This document shows positions 45,686 to 53,425 of a stretch of 64,000 nt of DNA, piece by piece. Position 1 is the first letter of the stretch. Each line of letters starts with the position of its first letter. The translations under genes and the position numbers were made by a program. Origin of the DNA: Nitratireductor basaltis (GTDB taxonomy: Bacteria; Pseudomonadota; Alphaproteobacteria; Rhizobiales; Rhizobiaceae); the NCBI RefSeq assembly GCF_000733725.1, contig NZ_JMQM01000001.1, positions 2,046,001 through 2,110,000 of the forward strand. Reading direction: 5' to 3'. The notes under the pieces were generated by a model, which did not search any database, was not told the origin of the DNA, and saw only the letters and a list, made by a program, of their open reading frames with translations.

Positions 45686-46492
45686 TCAGATCGCCACCTC
45701 GCGTTCGGCCAGCCAATGTTTCCACTCGGTCTGGAACGCATAGCTGCCGTCGAGCAGCGACGCGGCAAGGCCGCCCCAGCCACACAGGAAGTATCGGCGC
45801 AGCACATAGGAGCGGAAGAAATATTCCAGTGGCGAGAATGCCATCTTGATCGGCAACGCCTTCTTGCCGCGCTCCAGGCGCTGCTGCACTTTCAGCGATG
45901 AATAGGCTATCTGCTTTTGCGCATGTTGCTCGGGCGTCATCCACGCATTGTGGAGAATGAAGCCTTGCTTCAGAACCCCCGTGGGGCCACTCACCGAAAC
46001 ACTTTCATGGACGCTCTGCGAGAGGTCGAAACCGCCTGCGCGCCGATCAAAAAATCGCAACATGCGCGTATGGGCAACCCAGCGATGGGCGTGGCCGTAG
46101 CCGGCGATCCATTCACGGCGCAACAGATCATAGCCCTTTTGCGCGGGGCCACTTGCCATGAGATCGGCGATGGCCTTGCGCATAGGCTCATCAATCTCTT
46201 CATCAGCGTCCAGGCTGAGGCACCAGTCGTGGCGGCATTGCTCGAGCGCGAACTGTTTCTGCGCTGCGTAGCCCGGCCAGTCACGATGGAAAAGGCGTAT
46301 GGGCAGCCCTCCCGATTCCAGCTCTTTCAAAACCTCCAGTGTCCGGTCCGTCGAGCCGGAATCAACCACCACAATGTCATCGAAATCAGCGACTGAGCGC
46401 AGACAAAGAGCAATCGTCTCCTCTGCATCACGGCAAATGACAAAAACAGAGGCAGGAATAGGAGAAGTCGCGGACATCAGGAACAAACTCAT
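45686..46492 (-). CDS. Family 2 glycosyltransferase (lipopolysaccharide core type)
   Basis: A 268-residue GT-A enzyme with IVVVDSGSTDRTLE and the metal-binding SLDADEEID stretch, close to WaaE/KdtX-like core glycosyltransferases. It would add a sugar to lipid A-core at the cytoplasmic face of the membrane. Starts at 46492 or 46477 are both possible; neither has a strong ribosome site. It is the last chromosomal gene before the prophage. Confidence 0.87.
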   Translation of the reverse strand: MSLFLMSATSPIPASVFVICRDAEETIALCLRSVADFDDIVVVDSGSTDRTLEVLKELESGGLPIRLFHRDWPGYAAQKQFALEQCRHDWCLSLDADEEIDEPMRKAIADLMASGPAQKGYDLLRREWIAGYGHAHRWVAHTRMLRFFDRRAGGFDLSQSVHESVSVSGPTGVLKQGFILHNAWMTPEQHAQKQIAYSSLKVQQRLERGKKALPIKMAFSPLEYFFRSYVLRRYFLCGWGGLAASLLDGSYAFQTEWKHWLAEREVAI

Positions 46493-46609
46493 GACAATGA
46501 TGCGCGCAAACTAGTGAATTCGGCGCATGATGTCAGGCCTGCGTCACATATCAAGCGCGTGCGCGAGCAAGAATGAAGGCAATGTGCAAAGAAATTCGGG
46601 GAGATTTGC

Positions 46610-46658
46610 TGGTGCTGCCGGAGAGATTTGAACTCTCGACCTCTCCCTTACCAAGGGA
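46610..46658 (-). other. attL: 3' fragment of tRNA-Thr (GGT)
   Basis: On the - strand, 49 nt match the 3' half of tRNA-Thr: anticodon loop TTGGTAA with the GGGAG 3' stem strand, variable AGGTC, T arm GAGAG-TTCAAAT-CTCTC, acceptor strand CGGCAGC, A and CCA. Identity stops inside the 5' anticodon stem (TCCC present, next base wrong), and no D arm or 5' acceptor strand follows. This is the footprint left when a phage integrates in a tRNA gene; the whole tRNA should be rebuilt at the far prophage end. Confidence 0.88.
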
Positions 46659-46733
46659 TTACAGGGTTGAGGAATATCAACAGCTTGCAGGGCGGGAATG
46701 CCCTACTCCACGGATTTTTCACGAGGTGATGAA

Positions 46734-46934
46734 ATGAGTGAATGGCGACCGATTAAGACTGTCCCGAAGGATGGGACGCACTTTCTCGCGTACAGCCCAG
46801 GCAAATACTACCAGTGCTTTGAATGCTGGTGGGAGGAAGGTCTTCAACATTGGCAGTTTTGGATAGACGACTGGGACGCCGCTCCCGAACCTACTCACTG
46901 GATGCCTCTCCCTCAGCCGCCGGGAACCACCTAA
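46734..46934 (+). CDS. DUF551 phage protein, copy 1
   Basis: A 66-residue protein with the family pattern EWRPIKTVPKDGT at the start and EPTHWMPLPQPP at the end. Function unknown; such genes are common in phages and prophages. An ACGAGGTGATGAA stretch precedes the ATG. Its TAA overlaps the next ATG by 1 base. Confidence 0.8.
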   Translation: MSEWRPIKTVPKDGTHFLAYSPGKYYQCFECWWEEGLQHWQFWIDDWDAAPEPTHWMPLPQPPGTT

Positions 46935-47035
46935 TGCGCTTCGCCGGACTGACTGAAAACGCCTATGGCTATGTTATAATAGCGGTCATCTTGGCTGCTA
47001 TCGGATTGGGGATATGGGAATGGCTGATGAAGTAA
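46934..47035 (+). CDS. Tiny membrane protein (33 aa)
   Basis: A 33-residue protein that is almost wholly one membrane segment (YGYVIIAVILAAIGLGIWEW). Its start overlaps the stop of the DUF551 gene (TAATG) and its end overlaps the next gene by 22 bases, so it is probably expressed by coupling. Role unknown. Confidence 0.55.
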   Translation: MRFAGLTENAYGYVIIAVILAAIGLGIWEWLMK

Positions 47036-47229
47036 AGCATCTAGAGTTGCACCAACCGATTTACGTAGGGAAAACCCCTACCGGCAATCTGCGCTGGTAC
47101 AAGGGGGAATTGCAGCAAGAGTTTCGGGTGACGTACATCCAACCGAATAGCCACCACCCGAACAGCTATTCAGGGCGTTCCGAGTGGGAAGCGGTACCAA
47201 CGGTCGAAGATGATGATGCGGCAGACTGA
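47014..47229 (+). CDS. Phage hypothetical protein (71 aa)
   Basis: A 71-residue polar protein (HQPIYVGKTPTGNLRWYKGE in the N-terminal half, acidic tail DDDAAD). It overlaps the tiny membrane gene; ATG 47014 or 47020 may be used. No family recognised. Confidence 0.6.
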   Translation: MGMADEVKHLELHQPIYVGKTPTGNLRWYKGELQQEFRVTYIQPNSHHPNSYSGRSEWEAVPTVEDDDAAD

Positions 47230-47253
47230 CCCATTCAACGAAAGAGAAGAACG

Positions 47254-47466
47254 ATGGATTGGAAGCCTATAGACACAGCGCCAAGGGATGAATGGATATT
47301 GATGTGGTGGAAGCCTCGGACACCTAACCGCTACGCCGAGATGTGCGTCATAGGCCAAGTGAGTTCTTACGAGTCAGGAAGGTGGTGGAACGGGCAACGA
47401 GGGCAGTACGAAGACCTGAGCCACATCACCCACTGGCAACCTCTTCCAGAGCCGCCGAATGACTGA
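47254..47466 (+). CDS. DUF551 phage protein, copy 2
   Basis: A 70-residue protein with the same frame as copy 1: WKPIDTAPRDEWILMWWKP at the start and HITHWQPLPEPP at the end. AGAGAAG precedes the ATG. It overlaps the next gene by 8 bases. Confidence 0.8.
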   Translation: MDWKPIDTAPRDEWILMWWKPRTPNRYAEMCVIGQVSSYESGRWWNGQRGQYEDLSHITHWQPLPEPPND

Positions 47467-47632
47467 CCCATTCAACGAAGAAGCAGCCCGCCTTGCAGCC
47501 CTAGACCTATTCCCTGGCAGAGAGTGGGAAGACCTCACCGATGGTGAGCGGGACGAGGCGCGGAAGGAAGTGGAAGAGTTTCGCCGGCTGATGGGCGATC
47601 ACAGCGCCAAGAGCCCTACCGACCTGCACTAG
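47459..47632 (+). CDS. Phage hypothetical protein (57 aa)
   Basis: A 57-residue acidic, helical protein (MTDPFNEEAARLAALDLFPG at the start) overlapping the DUF551 copy by 8 bases and the convergent gene by 17. The first 19 bases repeat a segment found 235 bases upstream. No family recognised. Confidence 0.55.
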   Translation: MTDPFNEEAARLAALDLFPGREWEDLTDGERDEARKEVEEFRRLMGDHSAKSPTDLH

Positions 47633-47864
47633 CTGAATACATCTGCGAAATGGTGATCGAGCCGCCTTTGTGACCGCACCGATTGCACCGCAGGGCATTC
47701 CTCAGCCGGTCATCACCGATATAGCTGTAGTCAGCTCCATACCGCTCAATGAGCTTGTGAATGTCGAGACGCACGCTGTTCCCGCAGTTCGGGCGCGTGC
47801 AGTGCCCCCAGATACCGACATCCAGATCAAGACAGTCCTGCAGGGTTCTCACCGACATGCTCAT
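47616..47864 (-). CDS. Phage zinc-ribbon-like protein (82 aa)
   Basis: An 82-residue protein with two cysteine pairs, HCTRPNCGN and LRCNRCGHKG, separated by about 30 residues, which suggests a zinc ribbon. Phages often carry such small proteins of unknown role. A second in-frame ATG at 47858 is possible. Confidence 0.65.
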   Translation of the reverse strand: MSMSVRTLQDCLDLDVGIWGHCTRPNCGNSVRLDIHKLIERYGADYSYIGDDRLRNALRCNRCGHKGGSITISQMYSASAGR

Positions 47865-47906
47865 GGGCTGGGCTGATATCGGATCGGAGCAGGCCCGTAA
47901 ACGCAG

Positions 47907-47943
47907 AAAAGCCGCCCCACCAGCTAAAAGGCCAGCGGGGCGG
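47907..47943 (-). terminator. Terminator of the lysis cassette
   Basis: CCGCCCC (47912-47918) pairs with GGGGCGG (47937-47943); on the - strand a CTTTT run follows the stem, just after the last lysis-cassette gene. Confidence 0.6.
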
Positions 47944-47968
47944 ATCGATCGTCAATGGATCTGATGTG

Positions 47969-48253
47969 TCATGGCGGGCGCTTGGTCAACGTCTGCACCA
48001 GCTTATCAAGCGTCTCCTGCAATTCGTTCTGCTTCCGGTCGGCAAGGATGCTCATGGAGGCGTTGATGCCCTCGGCAGCCTCGACCAATCGGCGGGCCAT
48101 GTCCTTCTCTATGAAGCCAAGTGAGGCAGCGGTGACATAGGCGTCATCGCGCGGCGGTGGCTGTTTCCTCTGATTGAGATAGCGCCCTGCAGCAGCGAGC
48201 AGGACGATGAGGCCATAGGCCCCGGCGATCCAGACCTCAGTGCTTATTTCCAT
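47969..48253 (-). CDS. Small one-pass membrane protein of the lysis cassette (94 aa)
   Basis: A 94-residue protein with one N-terminal membrane segment (about residues 7-25) and a helical, charged rest (MARRLVEAAEGINASMSILA). It overlaps the preceding membrane gene by 17 bases. Topology and place suggest a holin-like or antiholin-like partner, but no family is recognised. Confidence 0.65.
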   Translation of the reverse strand: MEISTEVWIAGAYGLIVLLAAAGRYLNQRKQPPPRDDAYVTAASLGFIEKDMARRLVEAAEGINASMSILADRKQNELQETLDKLVQTLTKRPP

Positions 48254-48698
48254 TGCGCGCCCGCTCCTGATGACGTTGATCGCTTGCGGCGGCATCGGTG
48301 ACAGCGCGCATTACATTGTAGCTGTCGAGCAGGAGCAGAACCGGATAGACCGCAAGGCCAGTGCTCCATGTGCCGGCCTGCGCGAAGCCCACCGTGATCT
48401 GAAACCAGAACAGGCAGGCTATGAATGCCCCCAGCGCCCTCAGATGCGGGGATCGCCGCCACGCCCCGTTGATGGCAAGAAAGATCAGACGCCCTGCCCC
48501 GGCCACCAGACAAAGCAGCGCCCAGGTATCCTGCTTCATCATCGCAGCAAGAGGCCGATAGCTGGCACCATCTGCAAAGAGATCGGGATTGAGGACAAGG
48601 ATCAGCGACCAGTTCAGAAGCATCAGGGCAAGCGCCCATTCCGATGCCCGGACTGGAAAGGTCTCTCGAAGAGACTGCTTGATGTGCGCGAGGATCAT
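48237..48698 (-). CDS. Multi-pass membrane protein, candidate holin (153 aa)
   Basis: A 153-residue protein with about four membrane segments (near residues 20-40, 58-78, 87-105 and 110-125). It starts in a 4-base ATGA overlap with the outer spanin gene, in the middle of a lysis cassette, so a holin role is the simplest guess. Sequence alone does not prove it. Confidence 0.6.
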   Translation of the reverse strand: MILAHIKQSLRETFPVRASEWALALMLLNWSLILVLNPDLFADGASYRPLAAMMKQDTWALLCLVAGAGRLIFLAINGAWRRSPHLRALGAFIACLFWFQITVGFAQAGTWSTGLAVYPVLLLLDSYNVMRAVTDAAASDQRHQERARNGNKH

Positions 48699-48907
48699 GG
48701 GCGGCACCCATATTTCTGATACCGGCCACGATGCTGCGCTATGGCCACGGCTGCCGGTCGATCGTTCTGCACCAGATAAGCATTGGTTGCCGGCTGGGGA
48801 TGGATCGGCACGAGAACGTCGCATGGCTCAGCGAGGCTCGTGCTCTGGCAGCTCGCACCCGCCAAGAAGGGCACACAAGCCAGCGTCATCAGCATTGAGA
48901 GCTTCAT
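48695..48907 (-). CDS. Candidate outer-membrane spanin lipoprotein (Rz1-like)
   Basis: A 70-residue protein with a signal sequence and a cysteine at FLAGASCQS; the lipobox is not ideal (G at -3). It begins inside the inner spanin gene in another frame, overlapping 80 bases, and overlaps the next gene by 4 bases. The nested layout is that of phage Rz/Rz1 pairs. Confidence 0.6.
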   Translation of the reverse strand: MKLSMLMTLACVPFLAGASCQSTSLAEPCDVLVPIHPQPATNAYLVQNDRPAAVAIAQHRGRYQKYGCRP

Positions 48908-49076
48908 AGTCGATGGCCTTTCCATCTTTGAGGATTGAAATGCGGTCGGATTGAAGGCGCTGCAGAACCGCCATGCGGCCCCGCTGGTAAGCGTTCCAGT
49001 GGGTGAAGGTCAGAAGTCCCACCACAGCCAGAACGGCACCGACACGAAGCCATGCGCCAATGGAGAGGCCAAACAT
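48828..49076 (-). CDS. Candidate inner-membrane spanin (Rz-like, short)
   Basis: An 82-residue protein with one N-terminal membrane segment (about residues 8-26) and a helical periplasmic part (LQRLQSDRISILKDGKAID), ending CALLGGCELP. It follows the endolysin with a 1-base overlap and contains the outer spanin start. It is much shorter than lambda Rz, so the role is inferred mainly from gene order. Confidence 0.58.
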   Translation of the reverse strand: MFGLSIGAWLRVGAVLAVVGLLTFTHWNAYQRGRMAVLQRLQSDRISILKDGKAIDYEALNADDAGLCALLGGCELPEHEPR

Positions 49077-49861
49077 CAAGCCTCTCCGAACTCTGCTTTC
49101 AGATCGCGATAGACCTTCGCCAGATCATGCCTGCGCTTGATGGCGTAGATCGCGAAGCCGACGATGACCGCGACAATGACGAGCTGCACCCGCCAATCCA
49201 GATCAGCCAGGGCAGCGAGCGGCGCACCGATGGCCGTTGTGAGCCACATCCAGACCGTCTTGCTTTTCGCCATGGGCTTGTCGAGATTTTCAGGGTCTTT
49301 CACCACCGGCTTCTCGACAGGCACAGGAATGCGCTTCACGTCAGCAGGACGCCCGACCATGTTCAGCGCATCCTGACGCACCTCGGAGACACGGCGGGTC
49401 CAGCCATTGCCGAAAGTTGGCCAGTGCTTCAGCTTGCGCAAGAAGGCCATGCGAGCGTTGCAGAGCTTGATGATGATCTCGCTCGGATCCATCGCCTCGA
49501 CAGCTTGCAGCGTCTTGGGTCCGACCCGGCCATCAACTGTGGTGCTGACAATCCTCTGCAGGTATTTCGCCGCACGGCTGGGACCGGAGTTCACAGCGAA
49601 GTCGAAGACGGCATAGTCGACGCCAGAGGGCAGAGCTTGGGCATTCACCGCGGCCCAATAGTGCCGGTAATAGACCGTGGCGATCTGCTCATTCGTGATG
49701 GCGCGCAAATCATCCTTGGTCGCATCGGCCTTCACGTAGCGGCGGAAGGTGTGAAGCGTGACGCCCTTCATGGTGGCGCCACCGGGATCGGCAGGATGGT
49801 CTGCCCAGCCGCCCTCATGCTTCATGACGAGCGGAAGCGCCCGCGCGAAGTTGCGGTCCAT
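49076..49861 (-). CDS. Phage endolysin: GH108 N-acetylmuramidase with C-terminal membrane anchor
   Basis: A 261-residue lysin. Residues 1-175 form a glycoside hydrolase 108 domain with the catalytic Glu16 in KHEGGWADHPADPGG and a peptidoglycan-binding-3 part (VDGRVGPKTLQAVEA). A linker rich in Pro and Val leads to two hydrophobic segments (about residues 205-245), unusual for a soluble lysin. ATG 49861 has a GGAGAAA ribosome site. It heads the lysis cassette. Confidence 0.9.
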   Translation of the reverse strand: MDRNFARALPLVMKHEGGWADHPADPGGATMKGVTLHTFRRYVKADATKDDLRAITNEQIATVYYRHYWAAVNAQALPSGVDYAVFDFAVNSGPSRAAKYLQRIVSTTVDGRVGPKTLQAVEAMDPSEIIIKLCNARMAFLRKLKHWPTFGNGWTRRVSEVRQDALNMVGRPADVKRIPVPVEKPVVKDPENLDKPMAKSKTVWMWLTTAIGAPLAALADLDWRVQLVIVAVIVGFAIYAIKRRHDLAKVYRDLKAEFGEA

Positions 49862-50120
49862 TGGATTTCTCCGTTTCAGATGTGGGTTAGAGCGTCAGCG
49901 GATTAGAGCCGGGAGAGATGGCCGAGAGTGCGTTTCATGAAAGCGCCTCAATACGAATACCCGCTACGTCAGATGCCGTGCGGCCTATTAGATTTCTCCG
50001 CTTCAGAAGCGGCGGAGCAAAGGTCAGACAAAATCGCCCAACACCACCAATGGACGACTTGCGTCAGGTCGAATCAATCTTTAAGGGTGAAGAAGTTCCG
50101 ATCTTCCCGAGGTTGCACTT
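49862..50120. other. Divergent control region between endolysin and methyltransferase genes
   Basis: No gene is called. The 17-base segment GATTTCTCCGTTTCAGA at 49864-49880, which contains the endolysin ribosome site on the - strand, recurs at 49991-50007 with one change. A 15-base string GGAGAGATGGCCGAG (49912-49926) looks like the 5' end of a tRNA-Ser, but the rest does not fold as one. Confidence 0.45.
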
Positions 50121-51014
50121 ATGTGGGCTCCTGACTACGGTGCGTTGTTCGCCAATTGCTCTGCTACTTTCGATCCGAAGAAGGTTGTCCAGCGGCATGC
50201 GGCCAACGATATCAAGCCGGATCAGCGTTACGTGACCAATTTTCTCGGCGTGCGCATCGACCCTAAATTCTTTCCAGGCATACTGGACGGCCAAGAGGGC
50301 CAGGTCCACCCGATACCCATCCCCGCTAATTGGCACGCGGATCTGGCCGAATGGGCGGCTGTACTTCGAGCGGTTGATACCGCACGCGAGAGCTTCAGAG
50401 CCGTCGAGCTAGGCTGCGGATGGGGCTGCTGGTTAAATTGCACTGGTGTAGCCGCCAAACGCTCGGGTTTATCGGTGGAACTTATCGGCGTCGAAGGTGA
50501 CTCCGGTCATGTCCAGTTCGCCAAAGAAGCACTTGAGGCCAACGGCTTCGCGCCATCAGAGTATCGTATTGTCCACGGTATTGCGGCTTCAAAGCATGGA
50601 AAGGCGCTATTCCCCAATGCCGGTAGGTCTGGATACGATTGGGGAGCCAGCCCGATTTTCAGCGCGGGCTGGCGACGGGCGATGAATGCCGCCAGCGGGA
50701 AGAGCCACCACACCCTAGAAACAATCACTGTTGCAGACCTTACTGCTGGCTCACCAATCGATTTGCTCCACATTGACATCCAAGGTGGCGAATTGGACTT
50801 AGTGCGTGGTAGCCTCAGCGATATCAACCGGCACGTTCGCCGCATGGTTATCGGTACACACTCCCGCGAAATCGAAGGGGTGCTGATTGACCTGCTCTCG
50901 CCAGCCGAATGGACACTCGAAATCGAGCGACCAGCGATATATCGGCTTTCCGACGAAGGCGCGCCAGAGCTTATGGTTGATGGGGTTCAGGGTTGGGCTA
51001 ATCGTCGGCTATGA
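50121..51014 (+). CDS. FkbM-type SAM-dependent methyltransferase (phage cargo)
   Basis: A 297-residue protein with a SAM-binding glycine motif (AVELGCGWGCWLN, about residues 95-107) and the FkbM-type stretch DLLHIDIQGGELDLV. Such enzymes O-methylate sugars or other small hydroxyl groups. A CGAGG site lies 8 bases before the ATG. It is on the + strand inside a - strand late-gene block and its stop overlaps the tailspike stop by 6 bases, so it is cargo, perhaps altering surface glycan (inference). Confidence 0.85.
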   Translation: MWAPDYGALFANCSATFDPKKVVQRHAANDIKPDQRYVTNFLGVRIDPKFFPGILDGQEGQVHPIPIPANWHADLAEWAAVLRAVDTARESFRAVELGCGWGCWLNCTGVAAKRSGLSVELIGVEGDSGHVQFAKEALEANGFAPSEYRIVHGIAASKHGKALFPNAGRSGYDWGASPIFSAGWRRAMNAASGKSHHTLETITVADLTAGSPIDLLHIDIQGGELDLVRGSLSDINRHVRRMVIGTHSREIEGVLIDLLSPAEWTLEIERPAIYRLSDEGAPELMVDGVQGWANRRL

Positions 51015-53333
51015 ACGGCTATAGCGAATGCTCCCAATGATCCGGCTTCCATTTACAGCCGGGAAGGCATCTACTGGTGTGGTAATACGGACTAAATTAT
51101 CTCCGGTGGTCGCTTTCGCGTTCAGCAGGGAACCGCTCGTCAGAATCTCCGTAGCCGTACCAACGGCTACGCCGTCTTGCGCCAATGGCAGCGAAAACCT
51201 GACGCTGCCCCCACCTGACCCCACGTTAGTCACCGTAATATCAAACGTAACATCAACCCACTCGCCCTGCACACGATAGGCGAACGCAGTGGTCCCGAAG
51301 ACAAAGCCAGTTCCCCCCCCCGTGTCGAGGGTGGACGGGACATATGTCTTGTAATAGTCAGGGCTATCGACTACGCCATCGTGTGCCGAGAATAGGGTGC
51401 GCCCCGCCAAAGGAGAATCCTGCACTCGGCCATCCAGAATGAGCGTATTGCCTGCCTCGACCACGACCCCCGGCGTGCTGGCGTTGGCAAAACCGTAATC
51501 CGTAAAAGATGGTCGCCCGATGCGAACTGTGTTCCCGGTACCAGCGATGTACAGCGCCTGCTGTCGGTGCGTACTGAAATAGCCGCGCCCAACATCCATA
51601 TCGAAGTTGGAACTCAGGACAAGGATACCTGTGGAGTTTTCTGTCGATAGTCCGTAGCAGTTAAGGTAATCAATTGCAATCGACCCGGTGGTAACGCTGC
51701 TATCGATCAGGATAGCGCGCCCGCAGAGGTCTAGATATGCGTAGTTGACACTACCACTGGTGATCGAACCAAAACCGTTATCAACGATGTGCCAAGCAAT
51801 CTCGGCATAAATCGAGAAGTAACGCGGGATTACTAGCCCATCTACCCGGCCTGTGATCAGAGGACGCAAATTAGCTTTCGTGTAGGCAGTGACCGTATCC
51901 GCGAGAGACCAGAACGCCCAGAAGTGTGCCGTCACCTCCGAGACATCATATATTTGATCGATATCGATACCTCGCAGAAGGGGTTGTCCTCGCGCGTCCA
52001 CCCGAATACGACCCGCCCTAGAGAGCCGCGCATGCAAGAATCGCGTGGAGTTTAGGCAAAACCACTCCAACGTCACATCGCAATCAGTAAAACGAAGATC
52101 CCAGTCGAAGTCACCGGGGGTAAAGGCTGCTTCTGTGGGCGTCGGCTGGCTTCTGAAGGAACCGCACCCCTTGGCGATGAAGGCGACGGAGTCTGTAACG
52201 GCGTTCGTGCCATCAACATCAAAGCCAACCCCTGCATGATCAAAGTGGAACCAGGAGCCGGGTCCGCGTGTGTGCGCTCCGCCGCTCGGGGACGCGTCAA
52301 CAAGGTCGATGATCGGGATCACACCAAGCCCGTAGAACACGCATGGGCGGGCTGGTATGATCGGTGCAGTCGTTCGCGTTACGCCAATCGGCACCTTGTA
52401 AGTTCCACCGCGCTCGGCGCATGCCTGGAGTGCGACCGTATCATCGGATACGCCATCGCAAACAGCACCGAACCACCGGATATCCGATCCTTCTACGGCC
52501 CACCCCCCCGCACGAACCCATACGCCGCTTGCTGCCGAGATAGCATCAGCTTTTACGTAGATACCTTCCTGCGTATCGGAGGCCACCTCTACTGAGTAGT
52601 CACCTGCACGCCAGACGAACTGACCTTCGCGCCCTTCTTCCGTAAGATAGGCAACAGTGTCTTTCGTCGTATCGAGCGCCTTCAACGCCGTGCGTGTGGT
52701 AACGTGCGTTCCAACGGCTAGGGTATCTCGCGCATCGTCAGCCGTCTCCGCAGCCAGCACATCAAGACCGGTAGCGCCTGCTGGAGCATTCGGAAGTGTC
52801 ACAACGTCACGGTTAGTAAGTGCGCCGTTATGCCAGCCCAACAGTCGCCCCTCTTCAGGAGCAGGTCCGTTTGCAAGGTTTACACCATCCCACACCAGAG
52901 GGCTTCCGTCCTGCGAATCCGGCAGCGCTGGACCGGCTTTCCCTGGAGGCGCTTTCGCTGTGCGGCCAAGTTCTGCGCTATGATCCTGGATCATTCGCAC
53001 CATGCGGTCCAACTGGAGTTCAACCGCACCAGCGTCGTTGCGGCTGGCATTCTCCAGATCCACGACCTGCGTTTCTTCCGTGGAACGGTAGATGACCACA
53101 GTCACGCTGGAGGCCGGTGCAGTGGTGAAGGTCACGGTCCCACCCGCGTCGTTACCTTCGCCCGAAACGGTATAGTCAGAGCCAAGCGCCTTTACCGTGT
53201 CGTTGCCGTCGCTATCGCGCAGAATGACGATCAACTCGTCATCTTCATCAAAGCGCACGGGATAGGAAAAGGCCGTGGTGCTTCCATCGCCTGCATAGGT
53301 GCGAATGAGATCACCGGGAACGGATACCGTCAT
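51009..53333 (-). CDS. Phage tail fibre/tailspike protein
   Basis: A 774-residue receptor-binding protein. Residues 1-135 resemble the T7 gp17 N-terminal domain that attaches to the tail (GDGSTTAFSYPVRFDEDDEL, then DLENASRNDAGAVELQLDRM). From about residue 290 WFGAVCDGVSDDTVALQA opens a pectate-lyase-type beta-helix, usual in tailspikes that bind or cut surface polysaccharide. ATG 53333 is chosen because it starts the T7-like domain. Confidence 0.9.
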   Translation of the reverse strand: MTVSVPGDLIRTYAGDGSTTAFSYPVRFDEDDELIVILRDSDGNDTVKALGSDYTVSGEGNDAGGTVTFTTAPASSVTVVIYRSTEETQVVDLENASRNDAGAVELQLDRMVRMIQDHSAELGRTAKAPPGKAGPALPDSQDGSPLVWDGVNLANGPAPEEGRLLGWHNGALTNRDVVTLPNAPAGATGLDVLAAETADDARDTLAVGTHVTTRTALKALDTTKDTVAYLTEEGREGQFVWRAGDYSVEVASDTQEGIYVKADAISAASGVWVRAGGWAVEGSDIRWFGAVCDGVSDDTVALQACAERGGTYKVPIGVTRTTAPIIPARPCVFYGLGVIPIIDLVDASPSGGAHTRGPGSWFHFDHAGVGFDVDGTNAVTDSVAFIAKGCGSFRSQPTPTEAAFTPGDFDWDLRFTDCDVTLEWFCLNSTRFLHARLSRAGRIRVDARGQPLLRGIDIDQIYDVSEVTAHFWAFWSLADTVTAYTKANLRPLITGRVDGLVIPRYFSIYAEIAWHIVDNGFGSITSGSVNYAYLDLCGRAILIDSSVTTGSIAIDYLNCYGLSTENSTGILVLSSNFDMDVGRGYFSTHRQQALYIAGTGNTVRIGRPSFTDYGFANASTPGVVVEAGNTLILDGRVQDSPLAGRTLFSAHDGVVDSPDYYKTYVPSTLDTGGGTGFVFGTTAFAYRVQGEWVDVTFDITVTNVGSGGGSVRFSLPLAQDGVAVGTATEILTSGSLLNAKATTGDNLVRITTPVDAFPAVNGSRIIGSIRYSRS

Positions 53334-53351
53334 GGGGCTTTGCTCCAATAG

Positions 53352-53377
53352 AAAAAGCCCCGCTTGTGGCGAGGCTT
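53352..53377 (-). terminator. Terminator-like hairpin upstream of the tailspike
   Basis: On the - strand AAGCCTCGC and GCGGGGCTT form a 9-base stem (one mismatch) followed by TTTTTC, just before the tailspike gene. It may tune late transcription. Confidence 0.6.
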
Positions 53378-53425
53378 GCATTCGGTCAGTTTTTGAAGTT
53401 GAGTTCTGCTTCTCGGAGGAACCGT

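Noticed and set aside
49912..50000. A functional tRNA-Ser in the prophage
   Set aside because: The acceptor stem fits but neither D stem, anticodon arm nor T arm can form, so it is not called as a tRNA gene.
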